Assembly (NCBI RefSeq): GCF_947501785.1
Contig: NZ_CANMXB010000001.1
Location: 2,980,501-3,044,500 of the forward strand
Source: an uncultured Litoreibacter sp.
GTDB lineage: Bacteria; Pseudomonadota; Alphaproteobacteria; Rhodobacterales; Rhodobacteraceae
DNA length: 64,000 bases
Direction: 5' to 3'
The notes under the pieces were generated by a model. The model ran no database searches. It was not told where the DNA came from and was given only the letters and a program-made list of their open reading frames with translations. This document shows, one piece after another, positions 16,898 through 25,888 of this stretch. The translations under genes and the position numbers were made by a program. Every line of letters starts with the position of its first letter. Positions within the stretch are counted from its first letter, which is position 1.

Positions 16898-18084
16898 TGA
16901 GCGCGTCTTCCAGCAAGCCTAGGATCCAACAAGATCGCCGGTTCGTAAACATTGGTGCGCTGTCCAAGCAAGCACCGCGTGCGAAAGTTGTGCTGGTTCC
17001 CGGCGCTGCAGCGCCAATACTTCCGTTGGACCTGCCCGATGGATTGCGCGGCTCTGCGCGGGAAAAAATTTCGCAAAGGGTGCTGCAAGATCAGGTTGGT
17101 CTAACCCCGGAGAACGTGGAGTTTCGGCCTTTTGACATTGGGGCCTCGCGAAGCGATTGGACCCATGTCATCGCTGCCAATACCGAGGACATCAAATCCT
17201 GGCGGGCTGCCGCCGGCACAGCATGTCGCGCCGTCTTGCCTGATTACCTTGCGCTTCCTGCAGCCGCTGATATTTGGACGCTTTCATTTGCGGACGGTAT
17301 CCTGTCAGCGCGGTTGGGGCTTGAGGATGGGTTTTCAAGTGAACCTGACTTGGCCATCCTTCAGTTGAAGTCGGCGCTGGGCCGTAATGCGCCAAAGGCG
17401 GTTTTGCCTCTTACGCCGCTTCCTCCCGCGGTGAAGGCGCTCATTTCGCAATCGGATATGGTCACGTTGGCGTCCACCAAAGACGCGACGCGCCATCAAT
17501 TGCCTGTGCCCAAAGTGCTTGGCCATGGCGAGGAACGGTTTGATTTGCGCAAGGACCCCCGTGCCGCGCGCGCGCGTCTGCGCCGTAACGTGTTGCCCTG
17601 GGCCTGGCCGTTGGCCTTTGGGCTTGTCGCGGCCGCGCTTTGGTCAGCGGCGTTGTGGCTAGAGGCAGACAAGTTGCGCCAAGCCGCCCAGAACAACCGC
17701 GAAGAAGCGCTTGGTATCACGCGCGAGGTATTTGTGCCCTCCGGGCCAATTCTTGATATCCGGGCGCAAACTATGAGCGCGCTGTCTGATCTGCAATCAC
17801 GTGCTAGTGCGCAGCGGCAAAAGACCTCGCCGCTTGATCTATTTGCTCAAGCGATCGGCGTCACAGGCCAGCAGGGCTCGATATTGGATGAGATGCGCTA
17901 CGATGCAGCATCCGGGTTGGTCGCCAACCTTCGGCTGCAGGACTTCGCCTCGCTGGATCAGTTGGTGCTCGCGCTGGGCCAGGCAGGGCTGATTGCAACG
18001 GTCGTTCGGTCCGAACTGGACAGCGAAACTAGGGAGGTTCTGGCCGAACTTGCGCTGACGAAAGATACGGTGGACGAGCAATGA
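16897..18084 (+). CDS. gspL: Type II secretion inner-membrane protein GspL
   Basis: Start at the ATG at 16897 (TGATG overlap with gspK). The 395-residue product has a cytoplasmic actin-like N-terminal half (~1-220), a single transmembrane helix ('VLPWAWPLAFGLVAAALWSA', ~228-247) and a periplasmic ferredoxin-like domain near the C-terminus ('LANLRLQDFASLDQLVLALG'-like, read with 'V' first). GspL binds the GspE ATPase on the cytoplasmic side and GspM in the membrane. Sequence conservation in this family is low, and the position between gspK and gspM supports the call. Confidence 0.88.
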   Translation: MSASSSKPRIQQDRRFVNIGALSKQAPRAKVVLVPGAAAPILPLDLPDGLRGSAREKISQRVLQDQVGLTPENVEFRPFDIGASRSDWTHVIAANTEDIKSWRAAAGTACRAVLPDYLALPAAADIWTLSFADGILSARLGLEDGFSSEPDLAILQLKSALGRNAPKAVLPLTPLPPAVKALISQSDMVTLASTKDATRHQLPVPKVLGHGEERFDLRKDPRAARARLRRNVLPWAWPLAFGLVAAALWSAALWLEADKLRQAAQNNREEALGITREVFVPSGPILDIRAQTMSALSDLQSRASAQRQKTSPLDLFAQAIGVTGQQGSILDEMRYDAASGLVANLRLQDFASLDQLVLALGQAGLIATVVRSELDSETREVLAELALTKDTVDEQ

Positions 18085-18572
18085 GAGAACGCGTGTTGGA
18101 TTTCCTCGTCGATCTATCCGGGCGCGAACGTGCGCTGCTGGTGCTCCTGTTCTTCGTTGCGCTGCCTGTTTTGATCTATTTTGGCGCTCTTGCCCCATTG
18201 AAAGACCAGCGCGATGTCGCCCTTGCTGAACTCAACGACAGCGCGGCGCTCCTGAATTGGGTCGCGGCGAGGGGTGAGGAAGGGCAGCGGCTAAAGTTGG
18301 TCAATGAAGACGCCGCGCCCCCGCCAATAGGGGTCAGTGGGGTAGAGCGCAGTCTACTCAACGCCAATCTCCGTGATGCCGTCAGCGAATTGTCACGCCG
18401 CAATGACAACGAGATCGAGCTGCGTTTCGATGCTGTGCCATTTGTGAAGCTCGGGGATTGGCTCAATGCCGCCCGGCTTAGCTGGGGCTACCGTATCGCG
18501 GACTTTCAGATTGAACGCGGGCCTGAACCGGGTCTCGTCTCCGCGGCATTCAAATTGGTCCCGCAGAGCTGA
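18081..18572 (+). CDS. gspM: Type II secretion inner-membrane protein GspM
   Basis: The 163-residue product has a short cytoplasmic N-terminus containing 'LSGRERALL', one membrane helix ('VLLFFVALPVLIYFGALAPL') and a periplasmic domain, the standard GspM layout. It stabilises GspL in the assembly platform. It overlaps gspL by four bases and ends the gspG-M operon. It converges on the TPR lipoprotein gene with only seven bases between the stops and no terminator hairpin visible there. Confidence 0.88.
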   Translation: MRERVLDFLVDLSGRERALLVLLFFVALPVLIYFGALAPLKDQRDVALAELNDSAALLNWVAARGEEGQRLKLVNEDAAPPPIGVSGVERSLLNANLRDAVSELSRRNDNEIELRFDAVPFVKLGDWLNAARLSWGYRIADFQIERGPEPGLVSAAFKLVPQS

Positions 18573-18579
18573 CAACCGG

Positions 18580-19098
18580 CTACTTTAGCTGCGCTTCGAT
18601 AGCGGCCTTGCGCTTGGCGAGGCTGCCGACCGGGTCCATATGAGGGTGTTTTTTGACTACCTCCGACAATGCCGCAAGCGCTGATTTCAGCAGTGCCTTC
18701 GGCTCCGGACCGGATGCTCCGTTGCGCAAAGCTGCCAAAGCCATTTCATGTTCGGCAGTGCCCTGAACGGACAAAGCGGCAGCACGTGCCGCGCCATCTT
18801 CCTGGCTGGCAAGGACCTTCGCCTGATTGGCGGCCTTTGCAAATGCGTTGGATCGCAACAGAACATGGGCGTATTCCAAGCGGATGCGTGGTTCATGTGG
18901 ACCGGATTCCTCCAAAAGGCGCGCGTATCCCTTGAGCGCCTTGTCGTATTTGCCGGTCTCCAACGCTGTGCGAGACGCTACATACTTGGCCTGAAATCCG
19001 TCAGAGTTGGCCCGAGACGCAATCTGCCCGCTGTCGTCACAACTGGCAACGGCAACACAGACAAAGCCCAAAAGGCCCAGCTTTTTCGCGAGTGACAT
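18580..19098 (-). CDS. TPR-type lipoprotein interposed in the T2SS cluster
   Basis: Start at the ATG at 19098, which has 'AGGA' close upstream and gives a clean lipoprotein signal; a longer frame reaches 19161. The 172-residue product has a lipobox 'VAVASC' (Cys ~20) followed by 'DDSG', with aspartate after the cysteine. The rest is alpha-helical with TPR-like units ('TALETGKYDKALKGYARLLE', 'RIRLEYAHVLLRSNAFAKAA'). It lies on the opposite strand between gspM and gspC. By analogy with TPR pilotins of other secretins it could help localise GspD, but Asp at +2 would argue for inner-membrane retention under the E. coli rule. Function is unproven. Confidence 0.75.
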   Translation of the reverse strand: MSLAKKLGLLGFVCVAVASCDDSGQIASRANSDGFQAKYVASRTALETGKYDKALKGYARLLEESGPHEPRIRLEYAHVLLRSNAFAKAANQAKVLASQEDGAARAAALSVQGTAEHEMALAALRNGASGPEPKALLKSALAALSEVVKKHPHMDPVGSLAKRKAAIEAQLK

Positions 19099-19197
19099 GT
19101 TCCTGCTCAATTCATTATTATTTTTCCGTCGGGTAGCATAAAATGGGGTAACCGTCCACAAACGGCGGCAGAAACCCCCGCTCGCGGAGCAAGATTT

Positions 19198-19665
19198 ATG
19201 CGGTATTTTGCCTTTTTGGCATCACTTTTGGCTCTTGCTGGTATCGGCATTGCGGGTTTTGAGGTGCAACATGTGCTGCAATCAGAACCTGTTGCAGCGA
19301 ACGTTTCAAACTCAAATCCATCGCGTCCCGCAGTTGAACCGCAGCCCCCAAGATCGCTGGAATCGCAACGTTGGCCGGCCGTTTTTGGTGAAATCGTCGT
19401 TCCTGAACCGCAACCCCCAGAGCCCCCTGCTCCGCCTGCTCCACCGCCGCCGCAAAGCCCCCCGGTCGACGCTTTGGGATACGTTTTGAATGGCACGGTC
19501 GAGCTGGATAGCGGCGTTTGGGCCATCGTGTCCCATCCCGCGGGCGAGAAAGTATTGACGGTCGGCGACCAGCTTGAGGAGGGGGCAACAGTGGTTGAGA
19601 TCGACGCTGAAGGCCTGTGGCTCGAGACTGCGCGAGGGCGCGAATTACTCGGATTCGGCGAATAA
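19198..19665 (+). CDS. gspC: GspC-like type II secretion protein lacking a PDZ domain
   Basis: A 155-residue protein with an N-terminal membrane anchor ('YFAFLASLLALAGIGIAGF'), a proline-rich linker (~72-94), and a homology-region-like domain ('GYVLNGTVELDSGVWAIVSH', 'GDQLEEGATVVEIDAEGL'). This is the layout of the GspC HR part (T2SSC family), which contacts the secretin N0 domain and GspL/M. Classical GspC is ~270-300 residues with a C-terminal PDZ or coiled coil; none is present here. Position 100 bases upstream of gspD supports the call. It could equally be labelled 'type II secretion system protein N'. Confidence 0.78.
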   Translation: MRYFAFLASLLALAGIGIAGFEVQHVLQSEPVAANVSNSNPSRPAVEPQPPRSLESQRWPAVFGEIVVPEPQPPEPPAPPAPPPPQSPPVDALGYVLNGTVELDSGVWAIVSHPAGEKVLTVGDQLEEGATVVEIDAEGLWLETARGRELLGFGE

Positions 19666-19764
19666 GGCACAACCTCTGGCCACGTTATAAAGAATGCATG
19701 ATTTCTCTGCAGCTTTGGGGTACATTTGGATCGATAGCAAAAAGAGCCAAAAACAAGGCCGAAA

Positions 19765-21720
19765 ATGCTGATTGAGACAGGCAGAACGATCATGACTGTA
19801 ATTGTACGATTGCGGGCGGTTAGCCTCGCTATCTCGTTGCTCATTGCAACGCTCCTTCCGATGGCGGCGTCGGCTCAGGTAAAACTCGATTTGCGCGATG
19901 CAGATATGCGTAGTTTCATCACCATTGTGGCGGAGGCGACGGGCCGCAGCTTCGTGCTTGACCCGCAGGTGCGTGGGACGGTGACGGTTCTGTCGCCGGG
20001 CGGCATGAGCGACGAGGCGCTTTATGAGGTGTTCCTCAACGTATTGGAACTCAACAGGCTTACCATCGTGCCGGGTAACAATGCCGATCGAATTGTCCCG
20101 CTCAATGTCGCGCGGGAATTGTCGTCGAGCGACGGAACTTTTGTCTTAGACGGAAGTTTTGAGACGCGGGTCATTCCGATCCAGAACGTGCCGCTTGATG
20201 ACGTGATATCCGTCGTCCGCCCGTTGCTGCCGGCCGAAGCCATCCTGACACCGCTGCCGCGCGCGAAGATGCTGATCCTGTCCGACCGGGGCGACAACTT
20301 CCGCCGCATTGAGAAACTGATACGTCAGCTGGATGTAAGACAAGAGCAGCCGATTCAGATGATCAGGCTCAGAAATGCAAACGCCGCTGAAGTTCTGCAA
20401 GTTGTGCAATCGCTGGACATCGTGCCGGAAGGCTCGACCGTTACCGTTGACCGCCGGTCAAACGCGCTGGTGGTCTCCGGCTCGTTGGAGCTGGTCGACC
20501 AGGTTCGTGTGTTGGCCTCGCGATTGGACACGCAAAGCAACAATCTGGTCTCTGCGGTTGAGCAACTGAATTACGCGGACGCGGCATCGCTGGCTGATGT
20601 GGTGTTGCGCAGCATCACAAACCAGACACCGGACGCGGCCAACCCCGAAACAATCCGCATTGTGCCGGAGCCGTCCACAAACTCTCTGCTGATCACCGCG
20701 CCGCGCGAACGGGTTGAAAGCATTGTCGGTATGATCCGTTTCCTCGACCGCCGCCCGCAGCAGGTACTGGTTGAGGCGGTGATTTTCGAGATGTCCTCGG
20801 AAGGGTTCTCGGACCTGACCGCGCAATTTGGGGGCATTCTAAACGACGCCATCGTTGGCGGTGTGGAATTCACCCTGCAAGGACGACCGAGCCTAACCAG
20901 TCTCATTGCAGGCGCGGCCTCTTCCCCCGGCGCGGGCGGGTCAATTGGTGCGGTCAACAGCGCGGGAAGCTTTGCGGGCTTTCTGTCTGCGATCACCAGC
21001 AGCAACTCGACCCGGTTGCTGTCGACGCCTTCCATCCTGACATTGAACAACCAAGAGGCCGAGATCGTAGTGGCGCAGAACGTGCCTTTTGTTACCGGCA
21101 GCTTCACCAGCACCGGCGATTCTACGCAGCCTGAAAATCCGTTCCAAACGATCGAGCGTCAGGACGTGGGTCTGACCCTGAAGGTCACGCCTCAGGTCAA
21201 TGCAGACAAGACGGTTCGCTTGGACATTGAACAAGAAGTGTCCAACCTCACAAACTCTTCAGCCGCTGCAGGGGGGGAGATCACATCTCGCCGTGCGCTC
21301 AGTACAACCGTGTTGGTGCGCAGCGGCAATGTCATCATGTTGGGTGGATTGCTTGAAGATGGCTCCGGTTCGGTCTCACAGAAGGTGCCTGGTCTTGGGG
21401 ATGTCCCGCTGATTGGTGGGCTGTTCCGCGGCAAAAACGCCTCGAAGTCGCAAAAGGTGCTGTTGATCATGTTGCGGCCACGCTTGGTGGCCAACGACCA
21501 CGAGGCGAAGAAGCTCACTCGCGAGGCGGCCCGCGACGCCCGTAAGGCGAGCCTTGCCATTCGCCCCGCAAATGATGGACAGTTCCCGAAATCCAGCCAA
21601 AAGGCGTTCCCGTTCGATGGCGCGGATTTGAATCAACCGTTTGATGCCGGGTTTGTTGACGATGTCGCGCAAAACAGAAACTTCCCACCGCTCCCTTCCC
21701 GGCTCCAATTCCGGAACTGA
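19765..21720 (+). CDS. gspD: Type II secretion outer-membrane secretin GspD
   Basis: A 651-residue secretin. The start could be 19765 (AAGG six bases upstream) or ATG 19792, which gives the neater signal peptide ending 'AASA/QVKL'. The N0 domain opens with 'LDLRDADMRSFITIVAEAT'; N1-N3 repeats follow ('IQNVPLDDVISVVRPLLP', 'LRNANAAEVLQVVQSLDIV', 'LNYADAASLADVVLR'). The beta-barrel core has 'AQNVPFVTGSFT' and the ending 'GDVPLIGGLFRGKNASKSQK'. It forms the outer-membrane channel. A C-terminal extension of ~70 residues after the barrel could hold a pilotin-binding S-domain. It overlaps gspE by 59 bases. Confidence 0.95.
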   Translation: MLIETGRTIMTVIVRLRAVSLAISLLIATLLPMAASAQVKLDLRDADMRSFITIVAEATGRSFVLDPQVRGTVTVLSPGGMSDEALYEVFLNVLELNRLTIVPGNNADRIVPLNVARELSSSDGTFVLDGSFETRVIPIQNVPLDDVISVVRPLLPAEAILTPLPRAKMLILSDRGDNFRRIEKLIRQLDVRQEQPIQMIRLRNANAAEVLQVVQSLDIVPEGSTVTVDRRSNALVVSGSLELVDQVRVLASRLDTQSNNLVSAVEQLNYADAASLADVVLRSITNQTPDAANPETIRIVPEPSTNSLLITAPRERVESIVGMIRFLDRRPQQVLVEAVIFEMSSEGFSDLTAQFGGILNDAIVGGVEFTLQGRPSLTSLIAGAASSPGAGGSIGAVNSAGSFAGFLSAITSSNSTRLLSTPSILTLNNQEAEIVVAQNVPFVTGSFTSTGDSTQPENPFQTIERQDVGLTLKVTPQVNADKTVRLDIEQEVSNLTNSSAAAGGEITSRRALSTTVLVRSGNVIMLGGLLEDGSGSVSQKVPGLGDVPLIGGLFRGKNASKSQKVLLIMLRPRLVANDHEAKKLTREAARDARKASLAIRPANDGQFPKSSQKAFPFDGADLNQPFDAGFVDDVAQNRNFPPLPSRLQFRN

Positions 21721-23164
21721 TCGGCTCCCGTTTGGGTTTGCGAGTGCCCAGCAGGTGCTGCTGGATGGGGACCAACTTACAGTCGGGCCAGATGTTACCG
21801 CGCTTGGCTTGCGCGAAGCGCGTCGGCGTGCGGGCAAGCCGCTAACCATCATATCCGAGACCAAAGAGGTGTTCGACCTCGCCGTGTCGCGCGCCTACCA
21901 GAACGGAGCCGACAACACCGTCGAGAACGACACGCTCAGCTTTGATTTGGAGGATGCGCAGCAGTCGAACAACAAGCAACGCGACCTGCTGGACGATGTG
22001 GACGAGGCGCCGGTGATCCAACTGGTCAACCAGCTTTTGCTTCGTGCGGTCCGGGCGGGAGCTTCGGATTTGCACGTTGAACCGCACGAGGATGGGCTGC
22101 GCGCCCGGATGCGCGTCGACGGGTTCTTGCAATCCATCATGGACCGCAAAGACGTGCCAGTTCGACAGATCATATCAAGATTGAAGGTGATGGCGGGGCT
22201 CGACATTGCCGAGACCCGCTTGCCGCAAGACGGTCGCATCCCGCTGCGGCTTGGCGGGCGCTTGATTGATACGCGAGTATCCTCGATGCCGGGCAATTAC
22301 GGCGAACGTGTCGTCTTGCGAATTTTGGACCGTTCTACGGGGCTGGTACCACTGGCTGATCTGGGCCTGTCGGAAAATCAGGAAGCGCTACTTGAACGCC
22401 TCTCGGCGTTGCCAAACGGGATTATTCTGGCCACGGGCCCGACGGGCAGCGGCAAAACGACCACGCTTTATTCCTTGCTGAAACTAGCCAACCGGGATGA
22501 GCGCAACATTGTCACCGTTGAAGATCCGATTGAATACGATCTGCCCTCAGTTTCCCAAACCCAAATAAACGCCGAAATCGGGATGAGCTTTGCGGCGGGC
22601 CTCCGCGCCACGTTGCGCCAAGACCCGGACGTTATTCTTGTTGGCGAAATTAGGGATGCGGAAACCGCCTCAATTGCGTCGCAAGCGGCCCTGACCGGGC
22701 ATCTTGTGTTTTCCTCGCTCCACGCCAATGGCTCTGTCGGGGCGGTCGTCCGGCTGCGTGACCTTGGGCTGGACAATTTCCTGATTGCATCGACGCTTCG
22801 GGCAGTGATCGCGCAACGTCTTTTGCGCAAGCTGTGCCCCGATTGCGCGGAAGCCAGACCGATAACAGCGTCAGAGCGCGATATCTTCGAACGTAACAAT
22901 GTGGCTGCACCCGCCGAGGTTCTGCATGCCGTAGGGTGCGCCAATTGCTCCAACATTGGATATCAGGGTCGGGTTGGCATTTTCGAGATCATCGAGGTCG
23001 GCGAAGCGCTGCGGACCGCCATTGATAACGACGCAAGTGAGACCGAACTGCGCCATATCGCGCTGGATCCCAGCGATACGCTGATCGGGCAAGGGTTGGC
23101 AGAGGTGGTCAAGGGGACAGCCAGCATTGCCGAGACGCTCCGCGTCGTAGGTGACACCGCATGA
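21662..23164 (+). CDS. gspE: Type II secretion ATPase GspE
   Basis: Start placed at ATG 21662 ('MSRKTETSHRS'); it lies inside gspD, and TTG/ATG alternatives at 21641/21644 add only a few residues. The 500-residue product has 'ASDLHVEPHEDGLRARMRVDG' (N2 domain), Walker A 'GPTGSGKTTT', the Asp box and Walker B ('DPDVILVGEIRDAETA'), His box ('HLVFSSLHAN') and a zinc-binding CPDC...CANC element. It powers pseudopilus assembly as a cytoplasmic hexamer docked on GspL. The stop overlaps the gspF start (ATGA). Confidence 0.96.
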   Translation: MSRKTETSHRSLPGSNSGTDRLPFGFASAQQVLLDGDQLTVGPDVTALGLREARRRAGKPLTIISETKEVFDLAVSRAYQNGADNTVENDTLSFDLEDAQQSNNKQRDLLDDVDEAPVIQLVNQLLLRAVRAGASDLHVEPHEDGLRARMRVDGFLQSIMDRKDVPVRQIISRLKVMAGLDIAETRLPQDGRIPLRLGGRLIDTRVSSMPGNYGERVVLRILDRSTGLVPLADLGLSENQEALLERLSALPNGIILATGPTGSGKTTTLYSLLKLANRDERNIVTVEDPIEYDLPSVSQTQINAEIGMSFAAGLRATLRQDPDVILVGEIRDAETASIASQAALTGHLVFSSLHANGSVGAVVRLRDLGLDNFLIASTLRAVIAQRLLRKLCPDCAEARPITASERDIFERNNVAAPAEVLHAVGCANCSNIGYQGRVGIFEIIEVGEALRTAIDNDASETELRHIALDPSDTLIGQGLAEVVKGTASIAETLRVVGDTA

Positions 23165-24369
23165 GGGCTTATGATTACATCGCTTACACCGGTGGGGGTA
23201 ACAAAAAGTCCGGTACGGTCATTGCCGAAACGGAAGCTCATGCCAGCCAGCTGCTGAAGGCCCAAGATCTCTTTGTGTCCGATCTCACGGCGCGGGCGCG
23301 CAAGCCGTCTTCCTGGTGGTCAGGCCGCAACAGGCTGAACGCCGACTTAAGGGCAGTTTTTACCCGTCAAATGGCGGTGTTGCTGGGGGCGGACCTGACA
23401 AGCGAAGCGGCACTGGAAGCCGTCGGAAGCGCCGGGTCATCCCCGCAGATGGAGCGTCTTGCTGCCCGTTCCAAGGCCGCGTTGATGGAGGGTCATTCGC
23501 TCTCGCAATCCCTGGAGGACAGTGGGGCCGGGTTTCCGCCCTACTACATTGCCGCAATTCGCGCGGGCGAGGTTTCCGGCGATGTGGATGTTGTATTTGC
23601 CGAACTTGCCGACCACCTCGAAAACGTAGGCGCTGACAGGGCGCAGATATCTACCGCGCTGATCTATCCCGTCTTTGTGGCCTGCGTTTCGGTGCTTGTT
23701 TGCGCCATTCTGATGACCAGCGTGGCCCCTGAAATCGTCTCGATGTTTGAGTTGTCTGGTCGCCCGTTGCCGGACCTGACCCAGCGTATGCTGGCGGTCA
23801 GTGACTGGTTTGCGGCGTATTGGGCTTATTTGCTTGCCGTGGCAGTCGTAGCAGTGGTGCTGTTTGCCCTGGCAATGCGAATACAGACGTTTCGCAACGC
23901 GCGTGACGCGTTGCTGCTGCGCTTGCCGGTGTTTGGTCGCCTGATCCGGCTGGCTGCGGCGGTGCAGTACCTGCGCACCCTTGCGTTGGTGCTGACCAGC
24001 AAGCACGCGATCCTCAGCGCGGCCGATAGTGCATCGGCCGTGTTGGTCATCGAGAAATTTCAGACGGAGGGCCGCGCTGTCACCGATGGTATCAAGTCGG
24101 GGCAATCACTGTCGGACGCCCTGCGTAGCCTGTCGATTATCCCGCCCGTCGCCCGCCAATTGATCAGCGCCGGGGAACAATCCGCCAAGCTGGCCCGTAT
24201 GGCAGAACGCAGCGCAGTTCTGGTTGAGAACGGGCTGAGCAACGAACGCAAACGCATTGCAGCCCTGCTGGAGCCAATGTTGATGATCGTGGTCGGTGGT
24301 GGTGTGCTGATCATTGTCTTGTCGGTGCTTCTGCCGATCTTTGACCTGCAATCAGTGGTCTCGGGATAG
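23161..24369 (+). CDS. gspF: Type II secretion platform protein GspF
   Basis: A 402-residue inner-membrane protein with the two-fold repeated GspF/PilC cytoplasmic helical bundle ('FTRQMAVLLGADLTSEAALE' and 'YLRTLALVLTSKHAILSAAD') and three membrane helices, including the C-terminal 'MLMIVVGGGVLIIVLSVLL'. It connects the ATPase to the pseudopilus at the assembly platform. Last gene of the gspC-D-E-F unit, coupled to gspE by a four-base overlap. The gene after it is on the opposite strand. Confidence 0.95.
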   Translation: MRAYDYIAYTGGGNKKSGTVIAETEAHASQLLKAQDLFVSDLTARARKPSSWWSGRNRLNADLRAVFTRQMAVLLGADLTSEAALEAVGSAGSSPQMERLAARSKAALMEGHSLSQSLEDSGAGFPPYYIAAIRAGEVSGDVDVVFAELADHLENVGADRAQISTALIYPVFVACVSVLVCAILMTSVAPEIVSMFELSGRPLPDLTQRMLAVSDWFAAYWAYLLAVAVVAVVLFALAMRIQTFRNARDALLLRLPVFGRLIRLAAAVQYLRTLALVLTSKHAILSAADSASAVLVIEKFQTEGRAVTDGIKSGQSLSDALRSLSIIPPVARQLISAGEQSAKLARMAERSAVLVENGLSNERKRIAALLEPMLMIVVGGGVLIIVLSVLLPIFDLQSVVSG

Positions 24370-24397
24370 CACGTCCTGTTCGGCGGGGACCACAAAG

Positions 24398-25672
24398 TCA
24401 CGATTCCTTGCCTATTGTGCGCTTAACCCGCAGGGGATCAGCTTCTTCGATCCTGCGAAGCAGGTCCCCAAGAAGCTGCTTCATTCCAGCGGCCTCTGGC
24501 GACAATCGCAGGCACTCCCGAGCTGCCTCCAACGCCCGGTGGTTTTCTCCCAGACGGGCGGCTGCGTGGCTCAGTGTGGCGTGGGCAGCGAATGTGTCGG
24601 CCCCAAGATCCAACGCGGTTTGGGCCGCGTCGATGGCGATTTTCGGCGCGCCTACCGCCAAAGCAATTTGGGCGAACAGCACATGGTGCTGATTGACCAG
24701 CGGGGAGCGTCTTGTTGCTTCTTCCGCTGCACTGAATGCCTGATGGATGGTTGCCGGGTTCTGCCGCAACACGGCGGCGCGCTGGTGATGCCAGGCGGCC
24801 TGACCCTGCGCCAACTCCGACGGGCCGTTGCCGGGGGATGTCTTGGCCCAATGGGTACTCCACTTATTTGCAAGGTCGTCGAAGCAGGCCCAGTCGTCTA
24901 AACCTCGGTCGCGGTCCAGCAATTCGAACATCTGCGCTGCCAGGCCGCCGAAAAACGTTTCACGGGGAATGTCGGACGCCGAGGCGCGATGATGGCGCGC
25001 ACCTTGGTCAGCAAAGCTCGATAACTGTGCTGCTGCTGCGGTCGGCTCAATTTTCGGGGTCAGGCGCGCCGCGTCGACGGCCTGTGTCAATGTCCTGACC
25101 GGGTCATCCAGCAGGTCGCCATATGTCACCAAAACGCGCTGCATCCCGCGGGAACCGCGCTCTGCCTCGATCATATGGCCCACCCATAGGGCGAGGGCAT
25201 GATCGACCTCCAACCCGTCGCGTGCCTGCAAGGAGGCAACCGTTTCCATCGGGCTGCGACAACTGATCAACGCGGCCGTATTCAATTCAAGCTGCTTTAG
25301 GACAGGTCGCCAGAACGGCAACAGCCGCGAAAGGCGCGGGTCCTTTAGGACAAGGCTCTGTTTGCGCTCGATTTCGTTGCCGATGAGTTGGGTCGCCTCT
25401 TGCGCCATGAGCTCCTCCGACACACTTGGCGTCGTGTCAAAGGAAGGCGGCTTGGGGTCGGCCCAGTACCGTTGCTTGTGCACCAGAAGCCGATTGTTGA
25501 GGTTGACCACTTCCGCGGGTTCCCAAAACCCCGCCGGGTTGGCAAAATTGGCGGGCATCAGCCGGTCAGAATGTTCGAAGCCAATATGCCCCAGCAACCC
25601 CGACAGCAAAGAGGTTCCGGATCGGTGCATGCCCAAAACCACAATGCAGGTTTTTTGTTCGCCTGATGCCAA
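24398..25672 (-). CDS. Sulfotransferase with C-terminal TPR region
   Basis: A 424-residue protein whose N-terminal ~230 residues form a sulfotransferase domain, with PAPS loop 'VVLGMHRSGTSLLSGLLGHI' and a 'ALISCRSPMETVASL' stretch in the 3'-phosphate-binding position. The C-terminal ~120 residues contain TPR-like helices ('VLFAQIALAVGAPKIAIDAA', 'GENHRALEAARECLRLSPEA'). Sulfotransferase-TPR combinations are common in polysaccharide clusters. It converges with gspF (28-base gap) and is divergent from UDP-glucose dehydrogenase, which suggests action on the exported polysaccharide. The acceptor is unknown. Confidence 0.85.
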   Translation of the reverse strand: MASGEQKTCIVVLGMHRSGTSLLSGLLGHIGFEHSDRLMPANFANPAGFWEPAEVVNLNNRLLVHKQRYWADPKPPSFDTTPSVSEELMAQEATQLIGNEIERKQSLVLKDPRLSRLLPFWRPVLKQLELNTAALISCRSPMETVASLQARDGLEVDHALALWVGHMIEAERGSRGMQRVLVTYGDLLDDPVRTLTQAVDAARLTPKIEPTAAAAQLSSFADQGARHHRASASDIPRETFFGGLAAQMFELLDRDRGLDDWACFDDLANKWSTHWAKTSPGNGPSELAQGQAAWHHQRAAVLRQNPATIHQAFSAAEEATRRSPLVNQHHVLFAQIALAVGAPKIAIDAAQTALDLGADTFAAHATLSHAAARLGENHRALEAARECLRLSPEAAGMKQLLGDLLRRIEEADPLRVKRTIGKES

Positions 25673-25888
25673 GGTGGTTACCCGTCCTCAAGATGCCTGA
25701 AGTTGAATGCGCCGATAGCGCTTGCTTGGCCAAAGTTAACGGTGAATGCACTCCCAAAGAAAGGCAAAATCCTGCGTTGCCCGTACAACCCGCGGGGCAG
25801 GCCAAGTCGGGCCGCTGCGTTCCAATCTGTTGACAGGGCGGCCCCGATCTCTCATGTCCCCCATGGGTGGCAGTAAAGGAGTTCTTTG

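Noticed and set aside
19405-19470. Proline-codon-rich repeat as possible sequence repeat element
   Set aside because: It is simply the proline-rich linker of the GspC-like protein.
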